The notes under the pieces are model-generated. The model did no database searches, was not told the DNA's origin, and saw only the letters and a list, made by a program, of their open reading frames with translations. From positions 1-64,000 of the forward strand of contig NZ_CP097463.1 of NCBI RefSeq assembly GCF_027247405.1: a stretch of 64,000 nt of DNA, in the 5' to 3' direction. The stretch's first letter is position 1, and every line of letters begins with the position of its first letter. The translations under genes and the position numbers were made by a program. The stretch comes from Jatrophihabitans cynanchi (lineage in GTDB: Bacteria > Actinomycetota > Actinomycetes > Mycobacteriales > Jatrophihabitantaceae). Shown piece by piece: positions 16,817 to 25,889 of the stretch.

Positions 16817-17788
16817 TCAGCGCACCCCCGCGCCGACCGAGCCGACCACGAACTGGCGCCGGGCGATGACGAACCGCACCACGTCGCTGATCCAGTCGCG
16901 GTCGGTGCGCAGCTGCAGGTGGGCAGCGCCGGAGTGCCGCAGCGCCGTGGCAACCCGGGCCCGCTGGCCGCTGGCGGCCTCGGCGTAGCGGCGGCGCAGC
17001 TGCGCCGAGGACGTCTGCACCTCGAGCGCCCGCCCGGTCTCCGGGTCCTGGAAGGTGACCAGGCCGGCGGCCGGCAACTCCAGCTCGCGCGGGTCGAGCA
17101 CCTCGATGCCCAGCAGCTGATGCCGGTCGGCCAGCGCGCGCAACGGCCGCGCCCACGCGGGCTCACGGTCCAGGTCCGCTCCGGAGGAGTCGAGGTAGTC
17201 CGAGACGACGGCGACCAGGCCGCGCCGGCGCTGCGGGCGCCGCAGCGACTCCAGCATGCCCGCCAGACCGGCGTCCGCCCGGACGGCCTCGGCGCGCGGC
17301 GTGGTCGCCACCCGGCGCAACAGGTACCGCGCGTGCGCCCGCCCGGGCATCGCCGGGATCCGGTAGGTGTGCGAACCGGTGCTGACGACCGCGCCGATCC
17401 GGTTGCCACCGCGCACGGTCAGGTGGGCGACGGTCGTGACCGCCGCCAGCACGAGTTCGCGCTTCTCGGTGCGCGCGGTGCCGAAGTCCATGCTGGGCGA
17501 CAGGTCCACCACCAGCCAGGTCTCCAGCTCGCGGTCCGCGATCGTTTGGCGCACATGCGGCACCGTGGTGCGCGCGGTGACCGGCCAGTCCATCCGGCGG
17601 ACGTCATCGCCAGGGACGTACTGGCGCGACTCCCCCGCCTCCGAACCGGGACCTGGCACCAGCCCCAGGTAGTTGCCCTGCAGCAGCCCGTCCAACCGGT
17701 TGCGGACGGACAGTTCCAGGCGTCGCAGCAGGTGGTCCGCCGCGTGCAGGTCGAGCGCCGGACCGTGCTCGCTCACCGGATTGCTCAC
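16817..17788 (-). CDS. DUF58 domain protein
   Basis: 323 aa. It contains the DUF58 hallmark YVPGDDVRRMDWPVTAR (about residues 57-73) followed by a VWA-like fold with VVDLSPSMDFG. No membrane segment is evident. Start GTG 17788 overlaps the moxR stop (GTGA), indicating translational coupling; it is followed by the VWA protein after 2 bp. DUF58 proteins always travel with MoxR ATPases and are thought to be adaptors. Confidence 0.9.
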   Translation of the reverse strand: MSNPVSEHGPALDLHAADHLLRRLELSVRNRLDGLLQGNYLGLVPGPGSEAGESRQYVPGDDVRRMDWPVTARTTVPHVRQTIADRELETWLVVDLSPSMDFGTARTEKRELVLAAVTTVAHLTVRGGNRIGAVVSTGSHTYRIPAMPGRAHARYLLRRVATTPRAEAVRADAGLAGMLESLRRPQRRRGLVAVVSDYLDSSGADLDREPAWARPLRALADRHQLLGIEVLDPRELELPAAGLVTFQDPETGRALEVQTSSAQLRRRYAEAASGQRARVATALRHSGAAHLQLRTDRDWISDVVRFVIARRQFVVGSVGAGVR

Positions 17789-18933
17789 GCTGAGCGTTCG
17801 CCCCAGGGCGACTGTTGTGGCGCCGACTGACCGAACACGTGCGGCTGCTGCGGCGGCACGCCGGTCACCGGGCCGGGACCGCCGGACCGCTGGCGTGGCG
17901 CGACCTGCGGCAGCGGGACGGTCTGCAGCACGCGCCGCACCGCCTCGTCGGCCGGCACACCGTCGGCCACCGCGTCGTAGCTCAGCACCAGGCGGTGCGC
18001 GAGCACATCGCTCGCGATGTCCAGGACGTCCTGCGGAAGCACGTAGTCGCGCCCGCGCAGCAGCGCGAGCGCGCGGCCGGCCGCGATCAGGCCGAGGCTG
18101 GCGCGCGGGCTCGCCCCGTAGGAGACCCACTGCGCGACGTCGTTCATGCCGTGCTCGGCCGGGCGCCTGGTGGCGACGACCACCCGCACGACGTAGTCGA
18201 CGATCGCATGGTGCACGAACACGCGCGCGGCGGTGTTCTGAAGCCGGGCGAGCTCGTCGGTGGTGATCACCGGGTTGGCGACCGGGGCATCGACGCCCAT
18301 CCGGTAGACGATCTCGCGCTCCTCGGCGGTGCTCGGGTAGCCGACGCCGACCTTCATCAGGAACCGGTCGCGCTGCGCCTCGGGCAGCGGGTACACGCCC
18401 TCGGACTCGATCGGGTTCTGCGTGGCCAGCACGAGGAACGGGCTCGGCACGTCGAAGCGCCGGCCACCGATGGTCACGTGCTTCTCGGCCATCACCTCGA
18501 GCATCGCCGACTGCACCTTCGCCGGCGCGCGGTTGATCTCATCGGCCAGTACGAAGTTGGCCATGATCGGGCCGAGTTCGGTGTCGAACCGCTCGGCGCC
18601 GGGCCGGTAGATGCGGGTGCCGATGATGTCCGAGGGCACCAGGTCGGGTGTGAACTGCAGCCGTGCGAAGCTGCCGCTGACGGTGCGGGCGAGGGTCTCG
18701 ACAGCGAGGGTCTTGGCCACACCGGGTACGCCCTCGAGCAGGCAGTGACCCTGGGCGAGCAGGCTGACCATCATCCGCTCGACGAGCCGCTCCTGGCCGA
18801 CGATCACCCGCTTGACCTCGAACATGACGCGCTCGAGCGCGCCTGCGTCGGCGGCCGGAGTGTGCACGGGCGGCTGGCCCTGCGGCTGGTCGGCGGTCAC
18901 TCGGGTCTCCTCGGGTGCGGTGGTGTCATTCAC
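17785..18933 (-). CDS. moxR: MoxR-type AAA+ ATPase
   Basis: 382 aa. The AAA+ domain has Walker A EGVPGVAKT (about residues 68-76), Walker B VLADEINRAPAKVQ, sensor 1 LATQNPIE and the arginine-finger region PEAQRDRF; the C-terminal AAA lid follows and then a Pro/Gln-rich tail of about 40 residues. MoxR ATPases act as chaperones for assembly of specific protein complexes. First gene of the three-gene operon with DUF58 and VWA. Start is GTG 18933. Confidence 0.93.
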   Translation of the reverse strand: MNDTTAPEETRVTADQPQGQPPVHTPAADAGALERVMFEVKRVIVGQERLVERMMVSLLAQGHCLLEGVPGVAKTLAVETLARTVSGSFARLQFTPDLVPSDIIGTRIYRPGAERFDTELGPIMANFVLADEINRAPAKVQSAMLEVMAEKHVTIGGRRFDVPSPFLVLATQNPIESEGVYPLPEAQRDRFLMKVGVGYPSTAEEREIVYRMGVDAPVANPVITTDELARLQNTAARVFVHHAIVDYVVRVVVATRRPAEHGMNDVAQWVSYGASPRASLGLIAAGRALALLRGRDYVLPQDVLDIASDVLAHRLVLSYDAVADGVPADEAVRRVLQTVPLPQVAPRQRSGGPGPVTGVPPQQPHVFGQSAPQQSPWGERSA

Positions 18934-18950
18934 CGTACGGGACCGCGCGC

Positions 18951-18956
18951 TAGGTT
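18951..18956 (+). promoter_or_regulatory. Predicted -10 box (TAGGTT), leaderless start at 18963
   Basis: TAGGTT ends 6 nt before the GTG at 18963, the same arrangement as at 48561. Confidence 0.55.
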
Positions 18957-18962
18957 GCCTGA

Positions 18963-19187
18963 GTGCTGCCTACGCATGACACCGACGACGTCCCGCGCTG
19001 CTCGGCCAAGGGATGCCGGGCTCCCGCGAGCGTCGACCTGAACTGGCGCAATCCGAAGCTGCACGACCAGACACGGGTCAAGCACTGGCTGGCGTGCGAC
19101 GAGCACGCCGACCATCTGGCGGACTATCTCGGGGTACGCGGCTTCCTGCTGGCCCGCGAACCGTTCCGAGGCACTGCGGACAGCTAG
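18963..19187 (+). CDS. Small conserved Cys/His protein, probable zinc-binding
   Basis: 74 aa, starting at GTG 18963. It has CSAKGC near residue 13-18 and CDEHADH near 45-51, giving a Cys4-type or Cys3His pattern that suggests one zinc site. Similar short proteins occur widely in actinomycetes (some annotated, doubtfully, as acetone carboxylase subunits). The function is unknown. It converges with moaA; the two stop codons overlap (CTAG at 19184-19187). Confidence 0.75.
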   Translation: MLPTHDTDDVPRCSAKGCRAPASVDLNWRNPKLHDQTRVKHWLACDEHADHLADYLGVRGFLLAREPFRGTADS

Positions 19188-20224
19188 CCGCCGATCGCGG
19201 ACATGGTGCGCGTTGGCTGCACGAAGTCGGCGTTGTCGATCCCGTGCCCGGCCTGCTTGCCGGCCACGGCCGTCTTGATGATCTCGCCGAGTTCGGCGTC
19301 GGACGCGCCCGCGCGCAGCGGCCCGCGCAGGTCGGTCTCCGTCTGGGCGAACAGGCAGGTGCGCAGCTGACCGTCGGCGGTCAGCCGCAGCCGGTCGCAG
19401 TCACGGCAGAACGGCCGGGTCACCGACGCGATGACGCCGACCCGGCCCGGCTGCTGCGCCCAGTGCTCCGCGCCCGGTCCGTCCAGCACGTCGAAGTCCT
19501 CCGCCGGTGCATGGCCGCGGTGCCCGTGCGGCTGCAGCGTGTACTTCGCCGCGAGCACCTGCAAGATCTCATCGGCGGTCACCATCGAGCCGCGCTGCCA
19601 GATGTGGTCGGCGTCCAGCGGCATGTGTTCGATGAAGCGCAGTTCGTAGCCCGAGCGCAGTGCCCACTCCAGCAGCGCGGGCGCCTCGTCCAGGTTCGCG
19701 TCCCGCATGAGCACGGAGTTGATCTTGAGCGGGCTCAGCCCGGCAGCGGCCGCGGCAGCCACGCCGGCCAGCACCTCGGGCAGCCGGTCGCGCCGGGTCA
19801 GCTCGGCGAACCGCTTGCGGTCCAGCGTGTCGACCGAGACGTTGATCCGGTCCAGTCCGGCCGCGACGAGCGCACCGGCCTTGCGGTCCAGGCTGATGCC
19901 GTTGGTCGTCAGCGACAGCTCCGGGCGCGGCTGCAACTGGGCCAGGCGCCGCACCACGGACACCAGGGTGCCATGCACCAACGGCTCGCCGCCCGTGAGC
20001 CGGATGCTGCGCATCCCCAACCGGACGAACACGTCGGCCAGGTGCACGATCTCGTCGTCGCTGAGCCGCTCGGTGCGGGTGAGCCAGTCCAGGCCCTCGG
20101 CCGGCATGCAATAGGTGCAGCGCAGCGAGCAGCGATCGGTCAGCGAGATCCGCAGGTCGGTGGCGACCCGACCGAACGAGTCCACCAGCACGGCGGGTGG
20201 TTCGGTGGCGCGGGCGGTGGTCAT
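19184..20224 (-). CDS. moaA: GTP 3',8-cyclase (molybdenum cofactor biosynthesis)
   Basis: Radical SAM enzyme starting molybdopterin synthesis from GTP. 346 aa. The first [4Fe-4S] cluster ligands are Cys32, Cys36 and Cys39 in CSLRCTYC; the GTP-binding C-terminal cluster is in FCRDCDRLRLTADGQLRTCLF; the protein ends with the conserved Gly-Gly tail (SAIGG) needed for catalysis in known MoaA. Start ATG 20224 is chosen over the ATG three codons upstream because TAGCGT ends 7 nt before it. Other Moa genes are not in the window. Confidence 0.95.
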   Translation of the reverse strand: MTTARATEPPAVLVDSFGRVATDLRISLTDRCSLRCTYCMPAEGLDWLTRTERLSDDEIVHLADVFVRLGMRSIRLTGGEPLVHGTLVSVVRRLAQLQPRPELSLTTNGISLDRKAGALVAAGLDRINVSVDTLDRKRFAELTRRDRLPEVLAGVAAAAAAGLSPLKINSVLMRDANLDEAPALLEWALRSGYELRFIEHMPLDADHIWQRGSMVTADEILQVLAAKYTLQPHGHRGHAPAEDFDVLDGPGAEHWAQQPGRVGVIASVTRPFCRDCDRLRLTADGQLRTCLFAQTETDLRGPLRAGASDAELGEIIKTAVAGKQAGHGIDNADFVQPTRTMSAIGG

Positions 20225-20231
20225 GGCCCCC

Positions 20232-20237
20232 ACGCTA
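20232..20237 (-). promoter_or_regulatory. Predicted -10 box (TAGCGT) for moaA
   Basis: On the minus strand TAGCGT ends 7 nt before the moaA ATG at 20224, consistent with a leaderless start. Confidence 0.5.
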
Positions 20238-20245
20238 CTGCGTAC

Positions 20246-21610
20246 TCAGGTCAGCGGGCGGGTCGCGCCGAAGTAACCCCAGGACACCTCGTCCCACGGG
20301 GTGATCTGGATGACCGATCCGCTCTGCGGAGCCTGGATCACGTTCCCCCCGCCGACATAGATCGCCACATGGTGGATGCCACCGATGGTCCCGTCCGAGC
20401 TCCAGAACAGCAGGTCGCCGGGACGGAAGTTGCCGCTGCTCGGGTGGTACGAGCCCGCCTGGGTGTACTGCGTCGCCGCGTAGTGGGCCAGATCCAGGTA
20501 CGGACCCCAGGCATACATCACCAGCCCGGAGCAGTCGAAACCGACGATGTTGCAGTCGTTGTACGCGCCGTCTCCCGCGCAGACACCGCGGGTCGGGCCA
20601 CCGGCGTTGCCGCCGGCCCAGGCGTACATCCAGCCGAGGTAGCGCTCGGCCCGGTTGACGGCCTGCTGGCCGCGCGATGCCGACCAGCTTCCCCCGCTGG
20701 GGGTGGGCGGCGGTGACCAGCTGCTTCCGCCGCCCCCGCCGCTGCTGCCCTGGTTCCGCTCGGCCCGCTGCCGGGCGAGCTCTGCCTGACGGCGCCGCTC
20801 CTCGGCGCGCTTTCGCCGCAGCTCGGCGAGCCGGGCCTGCTCCTTCTGCCACGCTTCGTACTTGGCTCGCTGGCCGTTGAGGGTCTCGAGCTGCAGGCGT
20901 GCCGCGTCCAGCTTGGTCTGGTTGGCGGCGATCGACTGCTGCACCTGCTGTTCCTGCGCGATGGTGGCGGTGACCGCGTCGTCGGCGGCCTGCTTGGCCT
21001 GGGCCGCGGCGTCGGCCGCGGAGGTCTGGGCAAGCACCGCCTTGCGCGCCGCGGCGTCCGCGTTCGACTTGCCGACCTTGGCGCGTTGCAGGTCGTTGAT
21101 GGCGCCGAGCTGGTGGCTGGACTGGTACTGCTCCAGCGCGCCCTGCTGCAGCAGCACGTTCGGGTCGTCCGCGGTGAGCAGGCTGCCGGTGGTTCCGCCG
21201 ATCGTCCCGCTCATGTAGGACGCCTGGGCGTAGGCGACGAACTCCAGCTGGGCGTTCTCCACCTGCGTCTGCGCCGCCTGCGCGGTGGCCCTGGCCTGCT
21301 GCGCGGTCTGCTTGGCCTGCTCGAGCAACTGCAGCGCGTACGCGAGCTTCTGCTCGGCCAACTCCTGCTTCGCCCGCATCTGGCCCAGCTGCGCCTGCAG
21401 CGTGGCGGCCCGCGCGCTCAGCTGCCCCACCTCGTCGGCCAGCGCGTTCTTCTGCGCCTGTGCGCGGCTGATCTGCCCGTCCGTCGGGTTCGGCGGAGGC
21501 GCGGCCTCGGCGAGGAACGCCGGTGCGGTCACCAGCGAGGCGACGGTCGCGAGGACGGCCAGAGCGGCCACGAGGCGCGGACGCGGGCGTCCGGGACGGC
21601 GCACGTGCAC
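20246..21610 (-). CDS. NlpC/P60 peptidoglycan endopeptidase, RipA-like
   Basis: Secreted cell-wall hydrolase cutting peptide stems, important for cell separation in this family. 454 aa: signal peptide (about 1-36, cleavage near AEAA), a long coiled coil (about 45-280, rich in Ala, Gln, Glu), a Gly/Ser/Pro linker (about 285-315), and a C-terminal NlpC/P60 domain. Catalytic Cys is in VGFDCSGLV and His in GIHHVAIYVGGG. Two extra Cys lie before the active site (RGVCAGDGAYNDC). Start GTG 21610 with a purine-rich GAGAG upstream. A 122-bp leader separates it from the PAP2 gene. Confidence 0.92.
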   Translation of the reverse strand: MHVRRPGRPRPRLVAALAVLATVASLVTAPAFLAEAAPPPNPTDGQISRAQAQKNALADEVGQLSARAATLQAQLGQMRAKQELAEQKLAYALQLLEQAKQTAQQARATAQAAQTQVENAQLEFVAYAQASYMSGTIGGTTGSLLTADDPNVLLQQGALEQYQSSHQLGAINDLQRAKVGKSNADAAARKAVLAQTSAADAAAQAKQAADDAVTATIAQEQQVQQSIAANQTKLDAARLQLETLNGQRAKYEAWQKEQARLAELRRKRAEERRRQAELARQRAERNQGSSGGGGGSSWSPPPTPSGGSWSASRGQQAVNRAERYLGWMYAWAGGNAGGPTRGVCAGDGAYNDCNIVGFDCSGLVMYAWGPYLDLAHYAATQYTQAGSYHPSSGNFRPGDLLFWSSDGTIGGIHHVAIYVGGGNVIQAPQSGSVIQITPWDEVSWGYFGATRPLT

Positions 21611-21732
21611 GACAAGGCTCTCTTCCTATCGGCCCCCGCCGAGTGGATGGACTGCCTCAGAGTGCCATTTCCGCCCCACTTTTTCCAGACACCACTCCAG
21701 ACCCATGCGCAACATAGGTCACAAACCGGGCA
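21611..21732 (-). other. Leader region upstream of the NlpC/P60 gene
   Basis: On the minus strand this stretch is unusually rich in short TGG-containing motifs and contains the run GGAAAAAGTGGGG near its centre. TATGTT near 21708 could be a -10, giving a leader of about 90 nt. I cannot match it to a known riboswitch. It is the likely control region of the hydrolase. Confidence 0.35.
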
Positions 21733-22815
21733 TCAGGTGGCCGTCGCGGACTCCATTTCGGTCTCTGCGGCCAGTTCCGGCACCGCGACCCGCGCCGGGC
21801 GGCGGGCCCGCCACCACGCCTCCCACCGGCACAGCGCCCAGTGCGCAGCCACCGCGTAGAGCATCCCGAAGACCAGATCTATGACGTAGTGCTCGCCGGT
21901 GTATACGAGGGTGAGCCCCATGAGGACCGGGTACAGGTAGATCAGCCCGCGCCAGCGCGTCTGCAGCCGCTCGTAGATGGTGAGCGCGGCGAGGAAGGCG
22001 AAGGCCAGGTGCAGCGACGGCATCGCGGCGACCGGGTTCGCGCCACCGTTCTGGCCCGCCTCCAGCAGCCGGTTGGCGAAGGACGCGTGGAAGTACTCCC
22101 AGCCGCGGGCCGAGAGCCGGCTGACCGAACCGATGTAGCCGTCCCGGGCGGCCAGCCACGGCGGCGCCTCGGGGAACAGGATGTAGGTGGCCAGCCCGGC
22201 GAAGGAGAGCAGGATGACCCGGCTGATGTAGCGCATCCAGACCCTGCGGTCGCGGATCCAGAAGATCGCGGCGATCAGCGGCGTCACCACGAAGTGCGAG
22301 GTGTACGTCAGCGTGGCCAGCGCGTCCCACCAGTGCACCTGAGCGGCGTCGTAGAAGTGCTGCTGCAGCCAGACGGTGGGGACGTGGCCCCCGAACAGCC
22401 AGCTCTCGGCCCGGGCGATGTCGCTCTCGTGCAGCGGCATGCCCATCGTGTCGGCCAGCGCCCGCGACTGGTCGTAGGTCATCAGCACCACGGTGAACGG
22501 CAGCCAGTCGATCACCACCTGCACCAGCCGGCGCCAGCCCCGGCCGAGGCAGGTGATCGCCAGGCCGGCCACCACGATGTACGACAGCGCCTTGCGCCCG
22601 GTCGGAACTCCGTCGGTGACCAGGATGTAGCCGATCGCGAGGAAGTAGGCCAGCCCGAAGGCGAGGCGGATCCGGTGCCAGCCGACCGCGTGGATGGGGC
22701 GCATCACGAGCTCGTAGCCGGCGACGAGGGGCTTGGTGAGCGGCGCGATGCGCGGCTTGGCGACTCCAGGGACGGTCCGGCGCTGCTGCTCCGTCCCGTC
22801 CGGTCGTTCCGCCAC
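21733..22815 (-). CDS. PAP2-superfamily membrane protein (inositol-phosphorylceramide-synthase-like)
   Basis: 360 aa with about 6-7 hydrophobic segments in residues 35-330. The C-terminal part carries PAP2 motifs: PSLHLAFAFLAAL (PSxH) and YTGEHYVIDLVFG (GEHYxxD), with catalytic His residues. The upstream NGGANPVAAMPS fits the IPC-synthase/AUR1-like subgroup, which transfers phospho-head groups between lipids; the substrate is unknown. Start is GTG 22815 (TAGGGT 7 nt upstream); a longer frame exists but would run into the aconitase promoter. Confidence 0.85.
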   Translation of the reverse strand: MAERPDGTEQQRRTVPGVAKPRIAPLTKPLVAGYELVMRPIHAVGWHRIRLAFGLAYFLAIGYILVTDGVPTGRKALSYIVVAGLAITCLGRGWRRLVQVVIDWLPFTVVLMTYDQSRALADTMGMPLHESDIARAESWLFGGHVPTVWLQQHFYDAAQVHWWDALATLTYTSHFVVTPLIAAIFWIRDRRVWMRYISRVILLSFAGLATYILFPEAPPWLAARDGYIGSVSRLSARGWEYFHASFANRLLEAGQNGGANPVAAMPSLHLAFAFLAALTIYERLQTRWRGLIYLYPVLMGLTLVYTGEHYVIDLVFGMLYAVAAHWALCRWEAWWRARRPARVAVPELAAETEMESATAT

Positions 22816-22822
22816 GGCCCAA

Positions 22823-22828
22823 ACCCTA
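22823..22828 (-). promoter_or_regulatory. Predicted -10 box (TAGGGT) for the PAP2 gene
   Basis: On the minus strand TAGGGT ends 7 nt before the GTG at 22815; leaderless arrangement. Confidence 0.5.
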
Positions 22829-22890
22829 TCGGCAGCCGGGGACGCAACGGCGCAGCTGACAGCCCGCACACAGCCGAAACTCCGATGGTA

Positions 22891-22904
22891 TCTTGACGTC
22901 AAGA
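22891..22904. promoter_or_regulatory. 14-bp palindromic operator in the aconitase promoter
   Basis: TCTTGACGTCAAGA is a perfect palindrome 34 bp before the acnA start. It overlaps a possible -10, TATCTT (22889-22894), so a bound repressor would block initiation. Symmetry and half-site length fit a dimeric HTH regulator. The regulator is not in the window. Confidence 0.6.
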
Positions 22905-22937
22905 GAACTTCGGACAGCAGCGCGAAGGAGACCGGCC

Positions 22938-25724
22938 GTGCCCGCACAGAGCAAGAACAGCTTCGGATCTCGTAGTCAGCTCGCCGTCGGTGACACCGGC
23001 TACGACTACTTCCGGCTGGACGCGGTCGAAGGGTCCGAACGGCTGCCGTTCAGTCTCAAGGTGCTGTTGGAGAACCTGCTGCGCACCGAGGACGGCAAGA
23101 ACGTCACGGCTGAGCAGATCCGAGCCCTAGCCGGATGGCAGCCCGACGCGCAACCGAGCACCGAGATCCAGTTCACCCCGGCCCGCGTGGTCATGCAGGA
23201 CTTCACCGGCGTGCCCGCCGTCGTCGATCTGGCGACCATGCGCGAGGCGGTTGTCGACCTCGGCGGAGACGCGACCAAGATCAACCCGCTGGCACCGGCC
23301 GAGCTCGTCATCGACCACTCGGTCATCGCCGACCTGTTCGGTACCCGCGACGCGTTCGCCCGCAACGTCGAGCTGGAGTACCAGCGCAACCGTGAGCGCT
23401 ACCAGTTCCTGCGGTGGGGGCAAACCGCGTTCGACGAGTTCAAGGTGGTGCCGCCCGGCACCGGCATCGTGCACCAGGTGAACATCGAGTACCTGGCCCG
23501 CGTCGTGTTCGCGCGCGGAGGTGTCGCCTACCCGGACACGCTGGTGGGCACCGACTCGCACACCACCATGGTGAACGGCCTGGGCGTGCTCGGCTGGGGC
23601 GTCGGCGGCATCGAGGCCGAAGCCGCCATGCTCGGCCAGCCGGTCAGCATGCTGATCCCCCGCGTCGTCGGCTTCAAGCTCACCGGCCAGATGCCCGAGG
23701 GCTCGACCGCCACCGACCTGGTCCTGACCATCACCGAGATGCTGCGTGAGCACGGCGTGGTCGGCAAGTTCGTCGAGTTCTACGGGGCGGGCGTGGCCGC
23801 GGTGCCGCTGGCGAACCGGGCGACCATCGGCAACATGAGCCCCGAGTACGGCTCGACCTGCGCCATCTTCCCCATCGACGACGAGACGCTGCGCTACCTG
23901 CGCTTCACCGGCCGCAAGGACGAGCAGATCGCGCTCGTCGAGGCCTACGCGAAGACGAACGGGCTCTGGCACGACCCGTCCGTCGAACCGCACTTCTCCG
24001 AGACGCTCGAGCTCGACCTGTCCAGCGTGGAGCCCTCGCTGGCCGGCCCGAAGCGGCCGCAGGACCGGGTGCTGCTCAAGGAGGCGAAGGACTGCTTCCG
24101 TCAGTCGCTGGCCGACTACGTCGACGGCACCTTCGTGATCTCCAAGGGCCGCGCCGATGAGGCGTCGCGCGAGTCGTTCCCCGCGAGCGACTCGCCGACC
24201 GTGTTCCGCAACGGACAGGACGACGCCGACAAGCCGCACGACCACGACCACTCGGTGCTCGAGGGCCGCCCGTCCAACCCGGCGCGGGTCAGCCTGCCGG
24301 ACGGCACCGCGTTCGACGTCGACCACGGCGCGGTCGTGATCGCCGCGATCACCTCGTGCACCAACACGTCCAACCCGTCGGTGATGATCGGCGCCGCGTT
24401 GCTGGCGAAGAAGGCGGTCGAGAAGGGGCTCTCGCGCAAGCCCTGGGTCAAGACCTCGCTGGCACCCGGCTCCAAGGTGGTCACCGACTACTACGACCGC
24501 GCCGGCCTGACCCCCTACCTGGAGAAGCTCGGCTTCAACCTGGTCGGTTACGGCTGCACCACCTGCATCGGCAACTCGGGGCCGATCATCGAGGAGGTGT
24601 CGGCCGCGGTGAACGAGAACGACCTCGCCGTCACCGCCGTGCTGTCCGGCAACCGCAACTTCGAGGGCCGGATCAACCCCGACGTGAAGATGAACTACCT
24701 CGCCTCGCCGCCACTCGTCGTCGCGTACGCGCTGGCCGGCTCGATGGACGTCGACCTGCTCAACGACCCGCTCGGCGAGGGCAGCGACGGGCAGCCGGTG
24801 TACCTGCGCGACATCTGGCCCAGCTCGCAGGAGGTGCAGGAGACCATCGACACCGCGATCGCCAGCGAGATGTACACCGGCCGCTACGCCGACGTCTTCG
24901 CGGGCGATGCGAACTGGACCGGGCTGCCGACGCCCGAGGGCGACATCTTCGAGTGGGACAGCGAGTCGACCTACGTGCGCAAGCCGCCGTACTTCGACGG
25001 GATGGGCCGCGAGCCGGAGCCGGTCACCGACATCACCGGCGCACGCGCGCTCGCCAAGCTGGGCGACTCGGTCACCACCGACCACATCTCGCCGGCCGGT
25101 TCGATCAAGGTCGACTCCCCCGCGGGCAAGTACCTGACCGAGCACGGCATCGAGCGCCGTGACTTCAACTCCTACGGCTCGCGGCGCGGCAACCACGAGG
25201 TGATGATCCGCGGGACGTTCGCGAACATCCGGCTGCGCAACGAACTGGCGCCCGGGACCGAAGGTGGCTTCACGCGCGACTTCACCGCAGGCGGCGAGGT
25301 CACCACGATCTACGACGCGTCGGTGAACTACGCCGAAGCGGGCATCCCGCTCGTGATCCTGGCCGGCAAGGAGTACGGCTCCGGGTCCTCGCGCGACTGG
25401 GCCGCCAAGGGCACCGCGCTGCTGGGCGTGCGCGCGGTGATCGCGGAGTCGTACGAGCGGATCCACCGCTCCAACCTGATCGGGATGGGTGTGCTGCCGC
25501 TGCAGTACCCGGAGGGCGCGAGCGCGCAGTCGCTCGGGCTGACCGGCGAGGAGACGTTCGACGTCACCGGGGTCCCCGCGCTGACCGACTCGATGCCGCG
25601 CACCGTGCACGTGAAGGCCGGCGACGTCGAGTTCGACGCCGTCGTCCGGATCGACACGCCCGGCGAGGCCGACTACTACCGGCACGGCGGGATCATGCAG
25701 TACGTCCTGCGCAGCCTGCTGTAG
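22938..25724 (+). CDS. acnA: Aconitate hydratase A
   Basis: Interconverts citrate and isocitrate via cis-aconitate using a [4Fe-4S] cluster. 928 aa, normal for AcnA/IRP-type aconitases. Cluster ligands are in [12 protein letters not shown] and [12 protein letters not shown]; substrate-binding [21 protein letters not shown] and the swivel domain with [20 protein letters not shown] and [13 protein letters not shown] are present. The GTG at 22938 is the start, with GAAGGAGA about 10 nt upstream; the longer frame to 22893 lies over the operator. An Asp/Glu/His-rich insertion (about residues 415-450) is typical of actinobacterial members. A strong terminator follows. Confidence 0.96.
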   Translation: MPAQSKNSFGSRSQLAVGDTGYDYFRLDAVEGSERLPFSLKVLLENLLRTEDGKNVTAEQIRALAGWQPDAQPSTEIQFTPARVVMQDFTGVPAVVDLATMREAVVDLGGDATKINPLAPAELVIDHSVIADLFGTRDAFARNVELEYQRNRERYQFLRWGQTAFDEFKVVPPGTGIVHQVNIEYLARVVFARGGVAYPDTLVGTDSHTTMVNGLGVLGWGVGGIEAEAAMLGQPVSMLIPRVVGFKLTGQMPEGSTATDLVLTITEMLREHGVVGKFVEFYGAGVAAVPLANRATIGNMSPEYGSTCAIFPIDDETLRYLRFTGRKDEQIALVEAYAKTNGLWHDPSVEPHFSETLELDLSSVEPSLAGPKRPQDRVLLKEAKDCFRQSLADYVDGTFVISKGRADEASRESFPASDSPTVFRNGQDDADKPHDHDHSVLEGRPSNPARVSLPDGTAFDVDHGAVVIAAITSCTNTSNPSVMIGAALLAKKAVEKGLSRKPWVKTSLAPGSKVVTDYYDRAGLTPYLEKLGFNLVGYGCTTCIGNSGPIIEEVSAAVNENDLAVTAVLSGNRNFEGRINPDVKMNYLASPPLVVAYALAGSMDVDLLNDPLGEGSDGQPVYLRDIWPSSQEVQETIDTAIASEMYTGRYADVFAGDANWTGLPTPEGDIFEWDSESTYVRKPPYFDGMGREPEPVTDITGARALAKLGDSVTTDHISPAGSIKVDSPAGKYLTEHGIERRDFNSYGSRRGNHEVMIRGTFANIRLRNELAPGTEGGFTRDFTAGGEVTTIYDASVNYAEAGIPLVILAGKEYGSGSSRDWAAKGTALLGVRAVIAESYERIHRSNLIGMGVLPLQYPEGASAQSLGLTGEETFDVTGVPALTDSMPRTVHVKAGDVEFDAVVRIDTPGEADYYRHGGIMQYVLRSLL

Positions 25725-25742
25725 CCGGTAGCCTTCGCGAAC

Positions 25743-25784
25743 TGTCCTCGCCTCGCCACCGCCGACGGTGACGAGGCGAGGACA
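25743..25784 (+). terminator. Terminator hairpin after acnA
   Basis: TGTCCTCGCCTCG (25743-25755) is exactly complementary to CGAGGCGAGGACA (25772-25784), and the loop itself contains CACCG/CGGTG, so nearly the whole 42-nt stretch folds. It starts 18 bp after the acnA stop. No U-tract. Confidence 0.75.
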
Positions 25785-25846
25785 CCTGCGTTTCCGGGGA
25801 CGGCTGCCGCTTTCCAGATCGGGGCCCCTGAGTTAGAGTCACGCTA

Positions 25847-25865
25847 TATGTTCGGTGGATAAACA
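25847..25865. promoter_or_regulatory. Putative xylose-regulator operator upstream of xylA
   Basis: TATGTTCG, 8 nt, then ACA. The same TATGTTCG-N8-ACA arrangement is found upstream of xylF at 28582. It overlaps TATATG (25845-25850), a possible -10 for xylA, 25-40 bp before the start. The ROK protein encoded at 32068 is the likely ligand. Confidence 0.55.
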
Positions 25866-25889
25866 AATGCCCGGCAGGAGTGATCAGCG

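Noticed and set aside
23127-25685. An 852-codon minus-strand frame opposite acnA
   Set aside because: Antisense shadow of aconitase, with no recognisable protein features.
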